Shown here one piece after another: positions 32,174 to 43,815 of a stretch of 64,000 nt of DNA. This stretch comes from Microbacterium sp. T2.11-28 (lineage in GTDB: Bacteria > Actinomycetota > Actinomycetes > Actinomycetales > Microbacteriaceae): contig NZ_CATNHF010000001.1 in NCBI RefSeq assembly GCF_950097975.1, positions 923,446 through 987,445 of the forward strand, in the 5' to 3' direction. The translations under genes and the position numbers were made by a program. The notes beneath the pieces are model-generated. The model was not told the origin of the DNA. It saw only the letters and a list, made by a program, of their open reading frames with translations, and did no database searches. Positions within the stretch are counted from its first letter, which is position 1. Each line of letters begins with the position of its first letter.

Positions 32174-33730
32174 TCACCCGCAGCGCAGCCCGTCCTCCGG
32201 AACGGTCCCGTCGATCAGGTAGGCGACCACCGCGTCGTCGACGCAGGCGTTGCCCTTGTTGAAGCCGGTGTGCCCCTCGCCCACCCGGGTGACGAGCACC
32301 CCCGACGACAGCTGCTCGGCGAGGGACTCCGACCACGAGTACGGGGTGGCGGGGTCGTTGGTGGTGCCGACCACGACGATCGGGGCGGCGCCCTCGGCGA
32401 CGATGGGCTCGCGGACGCCGGTGGGCTCCGCCGGCCACACCGCGCAGACGTCGACGCCCTGCCAGTAGGGGGCGATCGTCGGCGCCTTCTCGGCGATGGT
32501 CGCCTCCGCCGCGGCCTGGTCGGCCTCGTCGGTGTCGAGCGGGTAGTCCATGCAGTTGTACGCGCGGAACGCCTCGGTGGAGTTGTCCTCGTACGTGCCG
32601 TCGGGGGTGCGCCCGTAGTAGAAGTCGGCGAGCAGGAAGGCGGTGTCGGGGTCGCCGGAGAGGGCGTCGTCGAGGGCCGCCGTGAGGTAGGTCCAGCTCT
32701 CCTGCGCGTAGAGCGCCGCGATGATGCCGGTCAGCAGGGCGTCGGCGCCGAGCTCGCGCCCGTCGGAGGCGGGGAGGGGGCTGCGGTCGACACTCGCCAG
32801 CAGCGTGCCGAGGTCGGCCATGGCCTCGTCGACCGAGCCGGAGAACGGGCAGTCGTCGCCGTCCAGGCAGTCGGCCATGTAGGCCCGCAGCGCCGATTCG
32901 AACCCGATCGCCTGCGTGGTGCCGACGTCCAGGCCGGGGATCGACGGGTCGATCGCCCCGTCGAGCACGAGCCGTCCGACCTTCGCCGGGAACAGCTTCG
33001 CGTAGGTCGCCCCGAGGAAGGTGCCGTAGGAGTAACCGAGATAGTTGAGCTGCGCGTCGCCCAGCACGGCGCGCAGCAGGTCGAGGTCGCGCGCGGCGTT
33101 GTCGGTGGTGATGTACGGGAGGATGCCGTCGCTCCCGTCGACGCACGCCTGCACGAACTCGTCGTTGCGCTCGGTGAGCTCGGCCTCCCAGCCCGCACTG
33201 CCGCGGGGGTCGGCGGGGATGTCGAAGAGGTAGGCGTCCATCGCCCGCGGATCGAGGCACGTCACCGCCGTCGAGCGTCCGACCCCGCGCGGGTCGAAGC
33301 CGATGACGTCGTACGCGGCGGCCAGCTCCTCGCCCACGGCGAACTGGGCGCTTTCGGCGATCAGGTCGTATCCGCTCGCCCCGGGACCACCGGGGTTGGT
33401 GAGCAGCGACCCGCGTGCGCGGTCGTCTGCGGCACGGCGGATGACCGCCAGCTCGATCTCGCCGGCCTCCGGGTCGGCCCAGTCCAGCGGCGCGGTCACC
33501 GTCGTGCAGTCGTAGTCGCCGGAATCCGCCCCCTCGCACCTCTCCCACGCGAGGCTCTGCCCGTAGAAGTCCTCGAAGCCGGCGGGCACGTCATCGAGGT
33601 TCGGGCTCTGCGAGGGCGCCGTGGCGTCGGGGGTCTTCGGATCCCACAGGATGCCGCACGCGCTCAGAGCCAGCGCTGCGGCGAGGACGGCGGCGGCGAC
33701 GGCGACGAGACGACGGGGACGGTTGTTCAC
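32174..33730 (-). CDS. Secreted alpha/beta hydrolase lipoprotein, TAP-like peptidase
   Basis: Protein of 518 aa related to actinobacterial tripeptidyl aminopeptidases (SlpD/TAP, CaeA-type). A lipoprotein signal ends LALSACG, with Cys25 as lipid anchor. Catalytic-core motifs are TNPGGPGASG (oxyanion region), YDVIGFDPRGVGRS and GYSYGTFLG with the nucleophilic Ser; the late GHTGFNKGNAC carries the His and begins the TAP-like C-terminal domain. It probably trims peptides at the cell surface. GTG 33730 overlaps the holB stop as GTGA, an odd pairing of a surface peptidase with a replication gene. Confidence 0.9.
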   Translation of the reverse strand: MNNRPRRLVAVAAAVLAAALALSACGILWDPKTPDATAPSQSPNLDDVPAGFEDFYGQSLAWERCEGADSGDYDCTTVTAPLDWADPEAGEIELAVIRRAADDRARGSLLTNPGGPGASGYDLIAESAQFAVGEELAAAYDVIGFDPRGVGRSTAVTCLDPRAMDAYLFDIPADPRGSAGWEAELTERNDEFVQACVDGSDGILPYITTDNAARDLDLLRAVLGDAQLNYLGYSYGTFLGATYAKLFPAKVGRLVLDGAIDPSIPGLDVGTTQAIGFESALRAYMADCLDGDDCPFSGSVDEAMADLGTLLASVDRSPLPASDGRELGADALLTGIIAALYAQESWTYLTAALDDALSGDPDTAFLLADFYYGRTPDGTYEDNSTEAFRAYNCMDYPLDTDEADQAAAEATIAEKAPTIAPYWQGVDVCAVWPAEPTGVREPIVAEGAAPIVVVGTTNDPATPYSWSESLAEQLSSGVLVTRVGEGHTGFNKGNACVDDAVVAYLIDGTVPEDGLRCG

Positions 33731-34914
33731 GGGGTCCTTCCGCTGGCGACGGTGATCAGCATGCTCTCGAGGGCCAGCGCCGGGGCGGCGTTGCCTTCGA
33801 GGTTCGTGCGGGTGACAGAGATCTGGTCGAGCACGGTCAGGGTGCGCTCCGGGCTCCATGCCGCGGCGAGCGCGGCGAGCTCGTCGGACAGCTCCCGGTT
33901 GATGAGCCCGTCGGCGCGGCCGAACTGGAGCATGAGGGTGTCGCGGTACATCGACTCGAGGTCGGTGAGCACGCGGTCGATGCCGTCGCGCAGGCTCCGC
34001 GTGGCGCGCCGCTTCTGATCCTCCTCGAGCGCCCCCAGCTGGCCGCGGACGGCGGGCGGGACCGCCGCTCCGGCCGGGATGCCGAGCGTGCGCAGCAGGG
34101 ACTCGCGCTCGGCGTCGTCGCGTTCGGCCGTCAGCGACTTGGCGTCGTCGGTGGCCAGCTGCACGATGCGCGCGGCGACCTCGACCGCGTCGTTGACGCC
34201 CCGCACCCGCAGGACCGCCCGCAGCGTCTCGTCGCGCCGGGCGCGCGCGGCCTCGTCGGTGGCCAGGCGCTGCGCCATGCCGATGTGGCGCTGGGCGAGC
34301 CGGGCCGACTGCTCGGCGATGGCGGGGTCGGCCCCGGTCCGCTGGACGATGAGGCGGGCGACGTCGTCGACGTCGGGCTCGCGCAGGCGCAGGGTGCGCA
34401 CCCGCGACCGGATCGTCGGCAGCAGGTCGGCGTCGCTCGGGGCGCACAGCACCCACACCGTGCGCTCGGGCGGCTCTTCGAGCGCCTTCAGCAGGACGTT
34501 GCTCGTGCGCTCGACCATGCGGTCGGCGTCCTCCATGACGATCACGCGGTAGCGACCGAGCGACGGGGCGAAGTAGGAGCGCTCGACGAGGGCGCGCGCG
34601 TCCTTGATGGAGATGATGACCCCCTCCGTGCGGAGGGCGGCGAGATCGGGGTGCGTTCCGGCCAGCACCTGCCGCATCGCGTTCTCGTCGCCCGGTTCGG
34701 CGATGAGCGCCGCCGCGAAGGCGTAGGCGAGGGTCGAGCGCCCGGATCCGGGCGGCCCGGTGATGAGCCACGCGTGCGCCAGCTGCGCCGGATCGGAGGC
34801 GGCTGCCTGCAGCTGCGCGACCGCGTCGTCCTGTCCCCAGACCTCGCCCCACGGCACCTGACCCAGCGGGGACGTCGACGCGGCGGTCGCGGGGGCGTCG
34901 GAGGCCGTCGTCAT
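33727..34914 (-). CDS. holB: DNA polymerase III subunit delta'
   Basis: Clamp-loader subunit of 395 aa. The AAA+ core starts at WGQDDAVAQLQAAA with a degenerate P-loop TGPPGSGRSTLAYAF, where Arg replaces the usual Lys, as expected for delta' subunits that do not hydrolyse ATP. VIVMEDADRMVERTSNVLLKALEEPPERTVWVLCAPSDADLLPTIRSRV is the conserved stretch around the SRC-like sensor; here SRV. A minus-strand TAGGCT (34927-34922) ends seven bases before ATG and there is no Shine-Dalgarno, consistent with a leaderless mRNA. Neighbour of tmk and topA as in mycobacteria. Confidence 0.95.
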   Translation of the reverse strand: MTTASDAPATAASTSPLGQVPWGEVWGQDDAVAQLQAAASDPAQLAHAWLITGPPGSGRSTLAYAFAAALIAEPGDENAMRQVLAGTHPDLAALRTEGVIISIKDARALVERSYFAPSLGRYRVIVMEDADRMVERTSNVLLKALEEPPERTVWVLCAPSDADLLPTIRSRVRTLRLREPDVDDVARLIVQRTGADPAIAEQSARLAQRHIGMAQRLATDEAARARRDETLRAVLRVRGVNDAVEVAARIVQLATDDAKSLTAERDDAERESLLRTLGIPAGAAVPPAVRGQLGALEEDQKRRATRSLRDGIDRVLTDLESMYRDTLMLQFGRADGLINRELSDELAALAAAWSPERTLTVLDQISVTRTNLEGNAAPALALESMLITVASGRTP

Positions 34915-34968
34915 GCCGACCAGCCTACGGTGTGGCGCCGACCTCGTCCTGCGACCGGTGGCGGCCGC

Positions 34969-35633
34969 TCAGGCGAGGACGGCGGCCACGCGATCGCGCA
35001 CCGCGGCTGCCAGTTCGCCCACGTCGCGCGTGGCGTCGAGCACGAGGAACCGCTCGGGCTCCGCGGCGGCCAGCGCGAGGTAGGCCGCCCGCACGCGGGC
35101 GTGGAAGTCGGATCGCTCCGCCTCCAGCCGGTCGAACGGCTTGTCGTCGGCGTCGAGGCGGTGGCGGGCGGCGGCCGGATCGATGTCGAGCAGCACCGTG
35201 AGGCGGGGCAGCGCGCCGTCGGCGGCCCACAGCGACAGGTTGCGGATCTCGTCGGCGTCGAGCACGCGGCCCGCGCCCTGGTAGGCCACGGACGAGTCGA
35301 GGTAGCGATCCTGGATCACGATCTCGCCCCGGGCGAGGGCGGGCTGCACGAGCGTCGCGACGTGGTGCGCACGGTCGGCGGCGTAGAGCAGCGCCTCGGC
35401 GCGCGGCGCGATGTCACCCCGATGGTGCAGCACGATGTCGCGGATCAGGACGCCGACCTCGGTGCCGCCGGGCTCCCGGGTGCGCACGACGGTGCGACCC
35501 TGGCCGCGCAGCCACTCCTCCAGCAGGGCGGCCTGGGTCGTCTTCCCCGACCCGTCACCGCCCTCGAACGTGATCCACAGACCCTGGTCGTGAGCGGGCA
35601 GCTCGGCGGGGGCGGATGCCGGGCCGTCCGCGG

Positions 35634-35637
<4 letters not shown>
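34969..35637 (-). CDS. tmk: Thymidylate kinase
   Basis: dTMP kinase of 222 aa. P-loop FEGGDGSGKTTQAALL (residues 25-40), the DR(E/Q) motif TREPGGTEVG, the substrate Arg region LYAADRAHHVATLVQPAL and lid DRYLDSSVAYQGAGR are all present. It makes dTDP for DNA synthesis. GTG 35637 overlaps the topA stop as GTGA, so topA and tmk are coupled. holB follows after a 54-base gap that contains its own promoter. Confidence 0.96.
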
Positions 35638-38360
<2,723 letters not shown>

Positions 38361-38453
38361 TGGCGTCCTTTCTTCGTTGCACACCATACACACCGGGAGA
38401 GGGTGCAATCGCTGGGAGCCCGGTCCGCCCGCCTCCGGGAGGGCGATGTTCTC

Positions 38454-38771
38454 TCAGGGCGCAGGACCGGCCCGGGCAACCGCCCTCGCCCGGAACGGTC
38501 CGACCGCCGCGCCGACGACGACGGTGGCGACGACCCCGTCCACGACACAGTCCTCCACGGTTGCGCCAGCCCGTGCGGCCACGTCGGCGGCCCGCGGGCA
38601 CGGTGCGCCGCCGATCGCTCCGGTCGCCGCGTCGGCGGCCGCCAGCGCTGCGGCGTCGGCGACCGCGGCGAGACGGACCGCGCGCACCGAGGCCGCCCCC
38701 GCGGCCGCGCATCCGACGGCCAGGGTCGCCGTGACGGCGAGCGCCCCGATGACCAGCGCGACGCCCGCCAT
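38454..38771 (-). CDS. Rv3654c-like small TadE-neighbour protein
   Basis: Protein of 105 aa from ATG 38771, resembling the helicase/secretion-neighbourhood protein found at the end of actinobacterial Tad clusters. A single long hydrophobic helix (residues 1-27) is followed by Ala-rich DAAALAAADAA and a pair of Cys (GGAPCPRA and VEDCVVD) likely to form a disulfide outside the membrane. The start overlaps the TadE stop by one base (TGATG). A longer frame exists (to 38858) but would run far into the TadE gene. Probably a minor pilin-like or pilus-assembly component; function unproven. Confidence 0.7.
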   Translation of the reverse strand: MAGVALVIGALAVTATLAVGCAAAGAASVRAVRLAAVADAAALAAADAATGAIGGAPCPRAADVAARAGATVEDCVVDGVVATVVVGAAVGPFRARAVARAGPAP

Positions 38772-39127
38772 CAGAGCCCGCCCGCCAGGGCGCACCCCGT
38801 CGCCCGGAGGGGCGGGAGCGGAAGCGGCACCGCCTGCGCGACCGTCGCGTCGACGCACGCGAACTCGCCGTCGGAGCGGATGGCGACGCTCACCCCCTCG
38901 ACGAGCGCCGCGACTGCCGCGCGCACGCGGTCGTCGCCCTCTCCCCGCGCCGCCAGCCGCGCCCCCTGCGCGGCGGCCTGCTCGAGCCGCACCTGCCGGC
39001 CTGCGGCGGCGAGGGTGGTCACCGCGAGCAGCACGACCAGCACGACGGCGGGTACGACGACGGCGAACTCCGCCGCCACCGATCCCCGGTCATCTCGGTG
39101 GAGGGGCCCATCGTGCCGAGGGCTCAT
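38771..39127 (-). CDS. TadE-family pseudopilin-like protein
   Basis: Protein of 118 aa. The signature DDRGSVAAEFAVVVPAVVLVVLLAVT at residues 12-37 is the TadE/TadG motif: acidic/Gly residues, conserved Glu, then a hydrophobic helix. Two Cys (FACVDATV and TGCALAG) lie in the extracytoplasmic part. Overlaps the DUF4244 gene by ATGA. Acts in assembly of a Flp/Tad-type pilus or secretion system. Confidence 0.85.
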   Translation of the reverse strand: MSPRHDGPLHRDDRGSVAAEFAVVVPAVVLVVLLAVTTLAAAGRQVRLEQAAAQGARLAARGEGDDRVRAAVAALVEGVSVAIRSDGEFACVDATVAQAVPLPLPPLRATGCALAGGL

Positions 39128-39357
39128 TCGACCGTGAGCGCGCGGCGGACGAGATCGGTGAGGATCCCGCGCACCTCGTCGCTGCGCATGATGACGACCA
39201 GCAGCCCGGCGAAGGCGACGGCCGCCATCGTGGCGATCGCGTACTCGGCCGTCGCGGCGCCCGTGTCGTCGCGGAACAGCCGGGCAGCCCGGCGCGCGGT
39301 CAGCCGCGGCAGGTGCGGCGACCGTGCGAGGGAGCGGGCGGGCAGGTGAGGGATCAT
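39124..39357 (-). CDS. DUF4244 protein, Flp pilin-like
   Basis: Protein of 77 aa. After a basic leader (LTARRAARLFRDD) the stretch TGAATAEYAIATMAAVAFAGLLVVIM has the conserved Glu and hydrophobic helix of the Rv3656c/DUF4244 family, which occupies the position of the Flp pilin in these clusters. AAAGGA lies five bases upstream of ATG 39357. Likely the structural pilin processed after the Gly by a prepilin peptidase encoded elsewhere, since none is present here. Confidence 0.85.
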   Translation of the reverse strand: MIPHLPARSLARSPHLPRLTARRAARLFRDDTGAATAEYAIATMAAVAFAGLLVVIMRSDEVRGILTDLVRRALTVE

Positions 39358-39425
39358 GTGTTTCCTTTCAGGACGGGACGGCGGCACGGGCAGGAAGAGG
39401 CAGGGGAAGAGCGGAGGAATACGGA

Positions 39426-40304
39426 TCAGAAGCCGATGGACGACGACGTGAGGACCGACAGCAGCATGGGCGCGACGCCGAGCAGCAGGAAGGCGGGCAA
39501 GGTGCAGGCGCCGAGCGGAAGCAGCAGCCGGCCGCCGAGCCGCGCGGCGCGCAGCCGGCCCTCGGTCCGCGCAGCGAGGCGCCGGTCCTCCGCCTCGGCG
39601 CGGAGCAGTTCGACGGCCGGCGCACCCGAGCCGCGCGAAAGCGCGATCGTGTCGGCGGTGGCCTCCGACGCGGAGGGGCATCCTGCCGCCGTGACCACGT
39701 CGAGCGCGCGGTCGATCGAGACGCCGCCGCTGAGCGCGATCGACAGCAGCTCGTGCTCCCAGCCGGCGATGCTCGGCGGCGGCTGAGCCCGGCGCACGAG
39801 CGCGGCGGTCCAGCGGCGGGCCGCGACCATGAGGCCGGCACCGAGCGCCGCGCAGACCAGTCCGACCGGATGGAGCAGCGTGCTCGCCACGTCGAAGCCG
39901 AACGCGACCACCAGCACGACGCCCAGTGCCGGAAGCCAGCCGATCAGGCGGGCGGTCGTCGCGGGTTCGGCCAGGGCGACCGCCACATCGGCCCGCGCCT
40001 GCTCCGCGTCGCGCAGCGCGTCGGCGATCGCGCGCAGGCTCGGCGCGAGCGGGGCCCCCACCGTGGTGGCGACCCGCCACGCCACGGCGACCTCCCGCCA
40101 GGTCCCGCCCCGGCGATCGAGCTCGCCGGGGATCGCTGCCGCATCGTGCGCGGCGCCGGCGAGCCCCTGCTCACCGCCGGCGACGTGGTGCCACGCGCGG
40201 GCCGGCGTCAGCCCGGCCTGCAGCAGCACGGCGAGGCGGTGCACGCTGATCGCCGCGGTCATCGCGTCCGACGCGGCGGGTTCGGATGGGCGGCGCCGCC
40301 TCAT
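39426..40304 (-). CDS. TadB/TadC-like type II secretion F-family protein
   Basis: Inner-membrane platform protein of 292 aa. Two GspF-like regions with hydrophobic segments at about residues 110-150 and 260-290; ATTVGAPLAPSLRAIADALRDAEQARADVAVALAEPATTARLI and SGGVSIDRALDVV are typical. Mycobacterial clusters have separate TadB- and TadC-like genes; only this single protein is present here. ATG 40304 overlaps tadA by ATGA. Sits between ATPase and pilin genes and probably anchors the motor. Confidence 0.85.
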   Translation of the reverse strand: MRRRRPSEPAASDAMTAAISVHRLAVLLQAGLTPARAWHHVAGGEQGLAGAAHDAAAIPGELDRRGGTWREVAVAWRVATTVGAPLAPSLRAIADALRDAEQARADVAVALAEPATTARLIGWLPALGVVLVVAFGFDVASTLLHPVGLVCAALGAGLMVAARRWTAALVRRAQPPPSIAGWEHELLSIALSGGVSIDRALDVVTAAGCPSASEATADTIALSRGSGAPAVELLRAEAEDRRLAARTEGRLRAARLGGRLLLPLGACTLPAFLLLGVAPMLLSVLTSSSIGF

Positions 40305-41365
40305 GGGAGCTCCTCGACGCCCAGGCGCCCATCGTCGGCGATCAGCCGCCCGAGGCCCGCTACGCGCCGGCGTCCGTCGCGTCCGCGTTCGACGTGGACG
40401 ATCGCGCCGATGGCGCTCACCGCCTGCCGCGCGACGGCGCGATCGCTCATCCCGGCCAGCGCCCCGAGCGCCTCCAGCCGGGCCGGCACGTCGGCGATCC
40501 CGCTGGCGTGCAGCGTCCCGGCGCCGCCGTCGTGGCCGGTGTTCAGGGCCGTGAGCAGCTCGCGCACCTCCTCGCCGCGGCACTCCCCGACCACCAGCCG
40601 GTCGGGTCGCATCCGCAGCGCCTCCCGGACCAGGCGCGCGAGACCGACGGCGCCGGCTCCTTCGAGGTTGGCCTGCCGGGCTTCGAGACTCACGTGGTGC
40701 GGATGCTCGATGCGCAGCTCGGCCACGTCCTCGATGGTGATGATGCGCTCGCCGGCGGGGACGAGGCCGAGGAGCGCGGCGAGCAGGGTCGTCTTGCCCG
40801 CACCCGTGGCGCCCGTGACGAGGATGTTCGCCCGACCGGACACCAGTCCCGCCAGGCGTTCGGCGCCGGCGGCGTCGACCATGCCCCGCCGCCCCAGGTC
40901 GTCGAGACTCAGGCGCTCCGCGGCGGGCAGCCGGATCGAGATCGCCGCGCCGCCCCGGGCGACCGGCGGCAGGACGGCGTGCACGCGAGCGCCCTGCTCC
41001 CAGCGCACGTCGACGAGCGGCGTCAGGTCGTCGAGGTGGCGGCCGCCGATCCCGACGAGGGCCACCGCGAGCTCGCGCACCGCCTGGGCGTCCGCCTGCC
41101 ATCCGGCGACGCGTTCGGCGCCCCGCCCGCGGTCGACGAACAGCCCGCCGGAGCCGTTGACGAAGACGTCGGTGACGTCGGGGTCGGACAGATGCGGCAG
41201 GAGCGATGCCACTGCCGGATGGTCGGGCACCGCGCGTCGCCGCGTGGAGGATCCGCGCCGACGCGACGCCGGGGAAGGCTCGGTGACGACGAACTCCCCC
41301 GGCGACCGCGGGCCGGGCGGAACGGCGACGTCACCGCGCGGTCGGACGACGAAGGCTTCGGGCAT
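40301..41365 (-). CDS. tadA: TadA/CpaF-type pilus assembly ATPase
   Basis: Secretion ATPase of 354 aa. N-terminal domain LLPHLSDPDVTDVFVNGSGGLFVDRGRG, Walker A NILVTGATGAGKTTLLAALLG, Asp/His boxes in IITIEDVAELRIEHPHHVSLEAR, Walker B and the CxxR-like region RPDRLVVGECRGEEVRELLTALNTGHDGGAGTLHA. Powers assembly of the Tad pilus. A minus-strand TACGGT (41377-41372) ends six bases before ATG and there is no Shine-Dalgarno sequence, so the operon mRNA is probably leaderless. Confidence 0.93.
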   Translation of the reverse strand: MPEAFVVRPRGDVAVPPGPRSPGEFVVTEPSPASRRRGSSTRRRAVPDHPAVASLLPHLSDPDVTDVFVNGSGGLFVDRGRGAERVAGWQADAQAVRELAVALVGIGGRHLDDLTPLVDVRWEQGARVHAVLPPVARGGAAISIRLPAAERLSLDDLGRRGMVDAAGAERLAGLVSGRANILVTGATGAGKTTLLAALLGLVPAGERIITIEDVAELRIEHPHHVSLEARQANLEGAGAVGLARLVREALRMRPDRLVVGECRGEEVRELLTALNTGHDGGAGTLHASGIADVPARLEALGALAGMSDRAVARQAVSAIGAIVHVERGRDGRRRVAGLGRLIADDGRLGVEELP

Positions 41366-41469
41366 GGCATGACCGTAGGCGGCGCCACACCTGCCGATCG
41401 CGGTGTTCCGCAGGCCGGTGGACGGCCGGACGAAGCCCCGTGCTGGGGAGGAGCCCCGGAGATGGAGAG

Positions 41470-41502
41470 GGGCGGCATCCTTTGGGGGGAAGGATGCCGC
41501 CC
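41470..41502. other. Perfect 13-bp stem-loop in the tadA-acs gap
   Basis: The gap 41366-41748 (383 bases) between divergent tadA and acs contains no gene that I can support. Its main structure is this hairpin: GGGCGGCATCCTT pairs with AAGGATGCCGCCC around a seven-base G-rich loop. There is no T-tract on either side. A second short palindrome ACTA/TAGT lies at about 41649-41663, and TAGATT at 41683-41688 may be a -10 box for acs. The hairpin could be an end of a small RNA or a barrier between divergent units. Confidence 0.6.
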
Positions 41503-41748
41503 GGAACGACGTTCGCTACGGGGGATCGCGACACGTCGTTGCGCCAGAATCTGAGTTCGGCCGGGTCCGAGCATACGCAACGGCTCCGCGACCGCAAAAC
41601 ACCGTCGGCGCGTGGCGAACTGATATATCGGTCCGCATGGATCACCCACTATCGGCGGTAGTGTGCGGATTTGGGACCCGGCTAGATTGACCGGAATCGT
41701 CACGGAGCCCGCCGTCGTCCCGTGAGCACAAGCCGCAAAGGAGCGCGC

Positions 41749-43713
41749 ATGAGCAGCCAGATCGACCACCTGCTGACCGAGGACCGCCGGTTCCCGCCGA
41801 GCGAGGAGTTCGCCAAGAATGCCGTCGCGACTGCCGATCTCTACCGCGAAGCAGAGGCCGACCGCGAGGCGTTCTGGGCGGAGCAGGCGCGGGCGCTCCA
41901 CTGGCACACCCCGTTCTCACAGGTGCTGGACTGGTCCAACCCCCCGTTCGCACAGTGGTTCGCCGACGGCGAGCTGAACGTCGCGTACAACTGCCTCGAC
42001 CGTCACGTGGAGGCGGGCGACGGCGACCGCATCGCCCTGCTGTGGGAGGGCGAGCCGGGCGACGAGCGGCGCATCAGCTACGCCGAGCTCACCGAGGAGG
42101 TCAAGCGGGTCGCCAACGTCCTCGGCGAGCTGGGCGTGGGACAGGGCGACCGCGTCGCGATCTACATGCCGATGATCCCCGAGGCCATCGCCGCGATGCT
42201 CGCCGTCGCCCGCGTCGGCGCGATCCACTCCGTGATCTTCGGCGGATTCTCGGCCGACAGCCTGCGCACCCGGATCGACGACGCGGGCGCGAAGCTCGTC
42301 ATCACCGCGGACGGCGGTTACCGCAAGGGCCGGGTGTCCCCTCTGAAGCCGGCCGTCGATCAGGCCCTCGCCGATCGCGGCGCGGGGCCGCAGGGCACGG
42401 TCGAGCACGTGCTGGTGGTCAAGCGCACCGGCGACGAGGTGCCGTGGGACGCCGACCGCGACCTGTGGTGGCACGATGTCGTGCCCGCCGCGTCCCCCGA
42501 GCACGAGGCGCAGCCCTTCCCCGCCGAGAACCCGCTGTTCATCCTGTACACCTCCGGAACGACCGGGAAGCCCAAGGGCATCCTCCACACCTCCGGCGGG
42601 TACCTCACGCAGGCGACCTTCACCAACAAGGTGGTCCACGACCTGCACCCCGAGACCGACGTGTTCTGGTGCACCGCCGACATCGGCTGGATCACGGGGC
42701 ACTCCTACGTCGCCTACGGGCCGCTCGCCAACGGCGCCACCCAGGTGCTCTACGAGGGCACGCCCGACACGCCCCACCCCGGACGCTGGTGGGAGCTCGT
42801 CGAGAAGTACGGGGTCACCGTCCTCTACACCGCCCCGACGGCGATCCGTTCCTTCATGAAGCTCGGCCGGGCCATCCCGCAGCAGTTCGACCTGTCCTCC
42901 CTGCGCCTGCTGGGATCGGTGGGCGAGCCCATCAACCCCGAGGCGTGGATGTGGTACCGCAAGATCATCGGCGGCAAGACGGCTCCCATCGTCGACACGT
43001 GGTGGCAGACGGAGACCGGCGCGATCATGGTGTCCGCCCTGCCGGGGGTCACCGAGACCAAGCCCGGGTCGGCCCAGGTGCCGCTTCCCGGCATCTCGAT
43101 CGACGTCGTCGACGACAACGGCGAGCACGTCGGCAACGGCAACGGCGGACTCCTGGTCATCACCAAGCCGTGGCCCAGCATGCTCCGCGGCATCTGGGGA
43201 GACCCGGAGCGCTTCCGCGAGACCTACTGGGAGAAGTTCGAGAAGCAGGGCTACTACTTCGCCGGCGACGGCGCACGCCTGGACGACGACGGCGACGTCT
43301 GGTTCCTCGGACGCGTCGACGACGTGATGAACGTGTCGGGGCATCGTCTGTCGACGACCGAGATCGAGTCGGCCCTCGTCGGGAACGAGGCCGTCGCCGA
43401 AGCGGCGGTGGTGGGCGCGACGGACGAGACGACGGGCCAGGCCGTGGTGGCCTTCGTCATCATCAAGCAGTCCTACCTCGACGCCCACTCCCCCGAGGGC
43501 CTCGCCGGTGCGCTGCGGTCATGGGTCGGCGAGCAGATCGGGCCGATCGCGAGGCCGCGCGACGTGTACATCGTCGGCGAGCTGCCCAAGACGCGGTCCG
43601 GCAAGATCATGCGCCGGCTGCTGCGCGACGTCGCCGAGGGGCGCGAGGTCGGCGATACGACGACCCTGGCCGACACCGCCGTGATGTCGGTGATCTCCGC
43701 CCAGGTGAAGTAG
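41749..43713 (+). CDS. acs: Acetyl-CoA synthetase
   Basis: AMP-forming acetate-CoA ligase, 654 aa. The ATP/AMP motif YTSGTTGKPKGILHT, the WWQTETG motif that binds acetyl-AMP, GYYFAGDGARLDDDG and the C-terminal PKTRSGKIMRRLLR with the acetylatable Lys are present. ATG 41749 is chosen for its AAAGGAG six bases upstream and the family-typical start SSQIDHLLTEDRRFPPSEEF. Converts acetate to acetyl-CoA. Neighbour of the tad cluster as Rv3667 is in mycobacteria. Confidence 0.96.
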   Translation: MSSQIDHLLTEDRRFPPSEEFAKNAVATADLYREAEADREAFWAEQARALHWHTPFSQVLDWSNPPFAQWFADGELNVAYNCLDRHVEAGDGDRIALLWEGEPGDERRISYAELTEEVKRVANVLGELGVGQGDRVAIYMPMIPEAIAAMLAVARVGAIHSVIFGGFSADSLRTRIDDAGAKLVITADGGYRKGRVSPLKPAVDQALADRGAGPQGTVEHVLVVKRTGDEVPWDADRDLWWHDVVPAASPEHEAQPFPAENPLFILYTSGTTGKPKGILHTSGGYLTQATFTNKVVHDLHPETDVFWCTADIGWITGHSYVAYGPLANGATQVLYEGTPDTPHPGRWWELVEKYGVTVLYTAPTAIRSFMKLGRAIPQQFDLSSLRLLGSVGEPINPEAWMWYRKIIGGKTAPIVDTWWQTETGAIMVSALPGVTETKPGSAQVPLPGISIDVVDDNGEHVGNGNGGLLVITKPWPSMLRGIWGDPERFRETYWEKFEKQGYYFAGDGARLDDDGDVWFLGRVDDVMNVSGHRLSTTEIESALVGNEAVAEAAVVGATDETTGQAVVAFVIIKQSYLDAHSPEGLAGALRSWVGEQIGPIARPRDVYIVGELPKTRSGKIMRRLLRDVAEGREVGDTTTLADTAVMSVISAQVK

Positions 43714-43736
43714 CGCCGGGCTCGCCGCCGCAGGCG

Positions 43737-43787
43737 TGTCCCACTTTCGGTTGCTCAGCAGTTAGCGAAGCGACCCAAAGTGGGACA
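43737..43787. repeat. REP-like palindrome (TGTCCCACTTT family)
   Basis: TGTCCCACTTT at 43737-43747 is exactly complementary to AAAGTGGGACA at 43777-43787, and inner segments (CGGTTGCT with AGCGAAGCGACC) pair partly. A fragment AAGTGGGAC recurs at 43799-43807. The element lies between convergent acs and ridA genes and may stop transcription from both, but there is no T-tract. Confidence 0.75.
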
Positions 43788-43815
43788 TGCCCCGCAGGAA
43801 GTGGGACGAGTGGGG

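Noticed and set aside
38361..38408. Upstream ATG-type start for topA (38408)
   Set aside because: Adds residues with Cys and low similarity to TopA; GTG 38360 has a proper Shine-Dalgarno AAAGGA.
41470..41502. Intrinsic terminator of acs or tadA
   Set aside because: Both genes are transcribed away from this site, so it cannot terminate them, and there is no T-tract.
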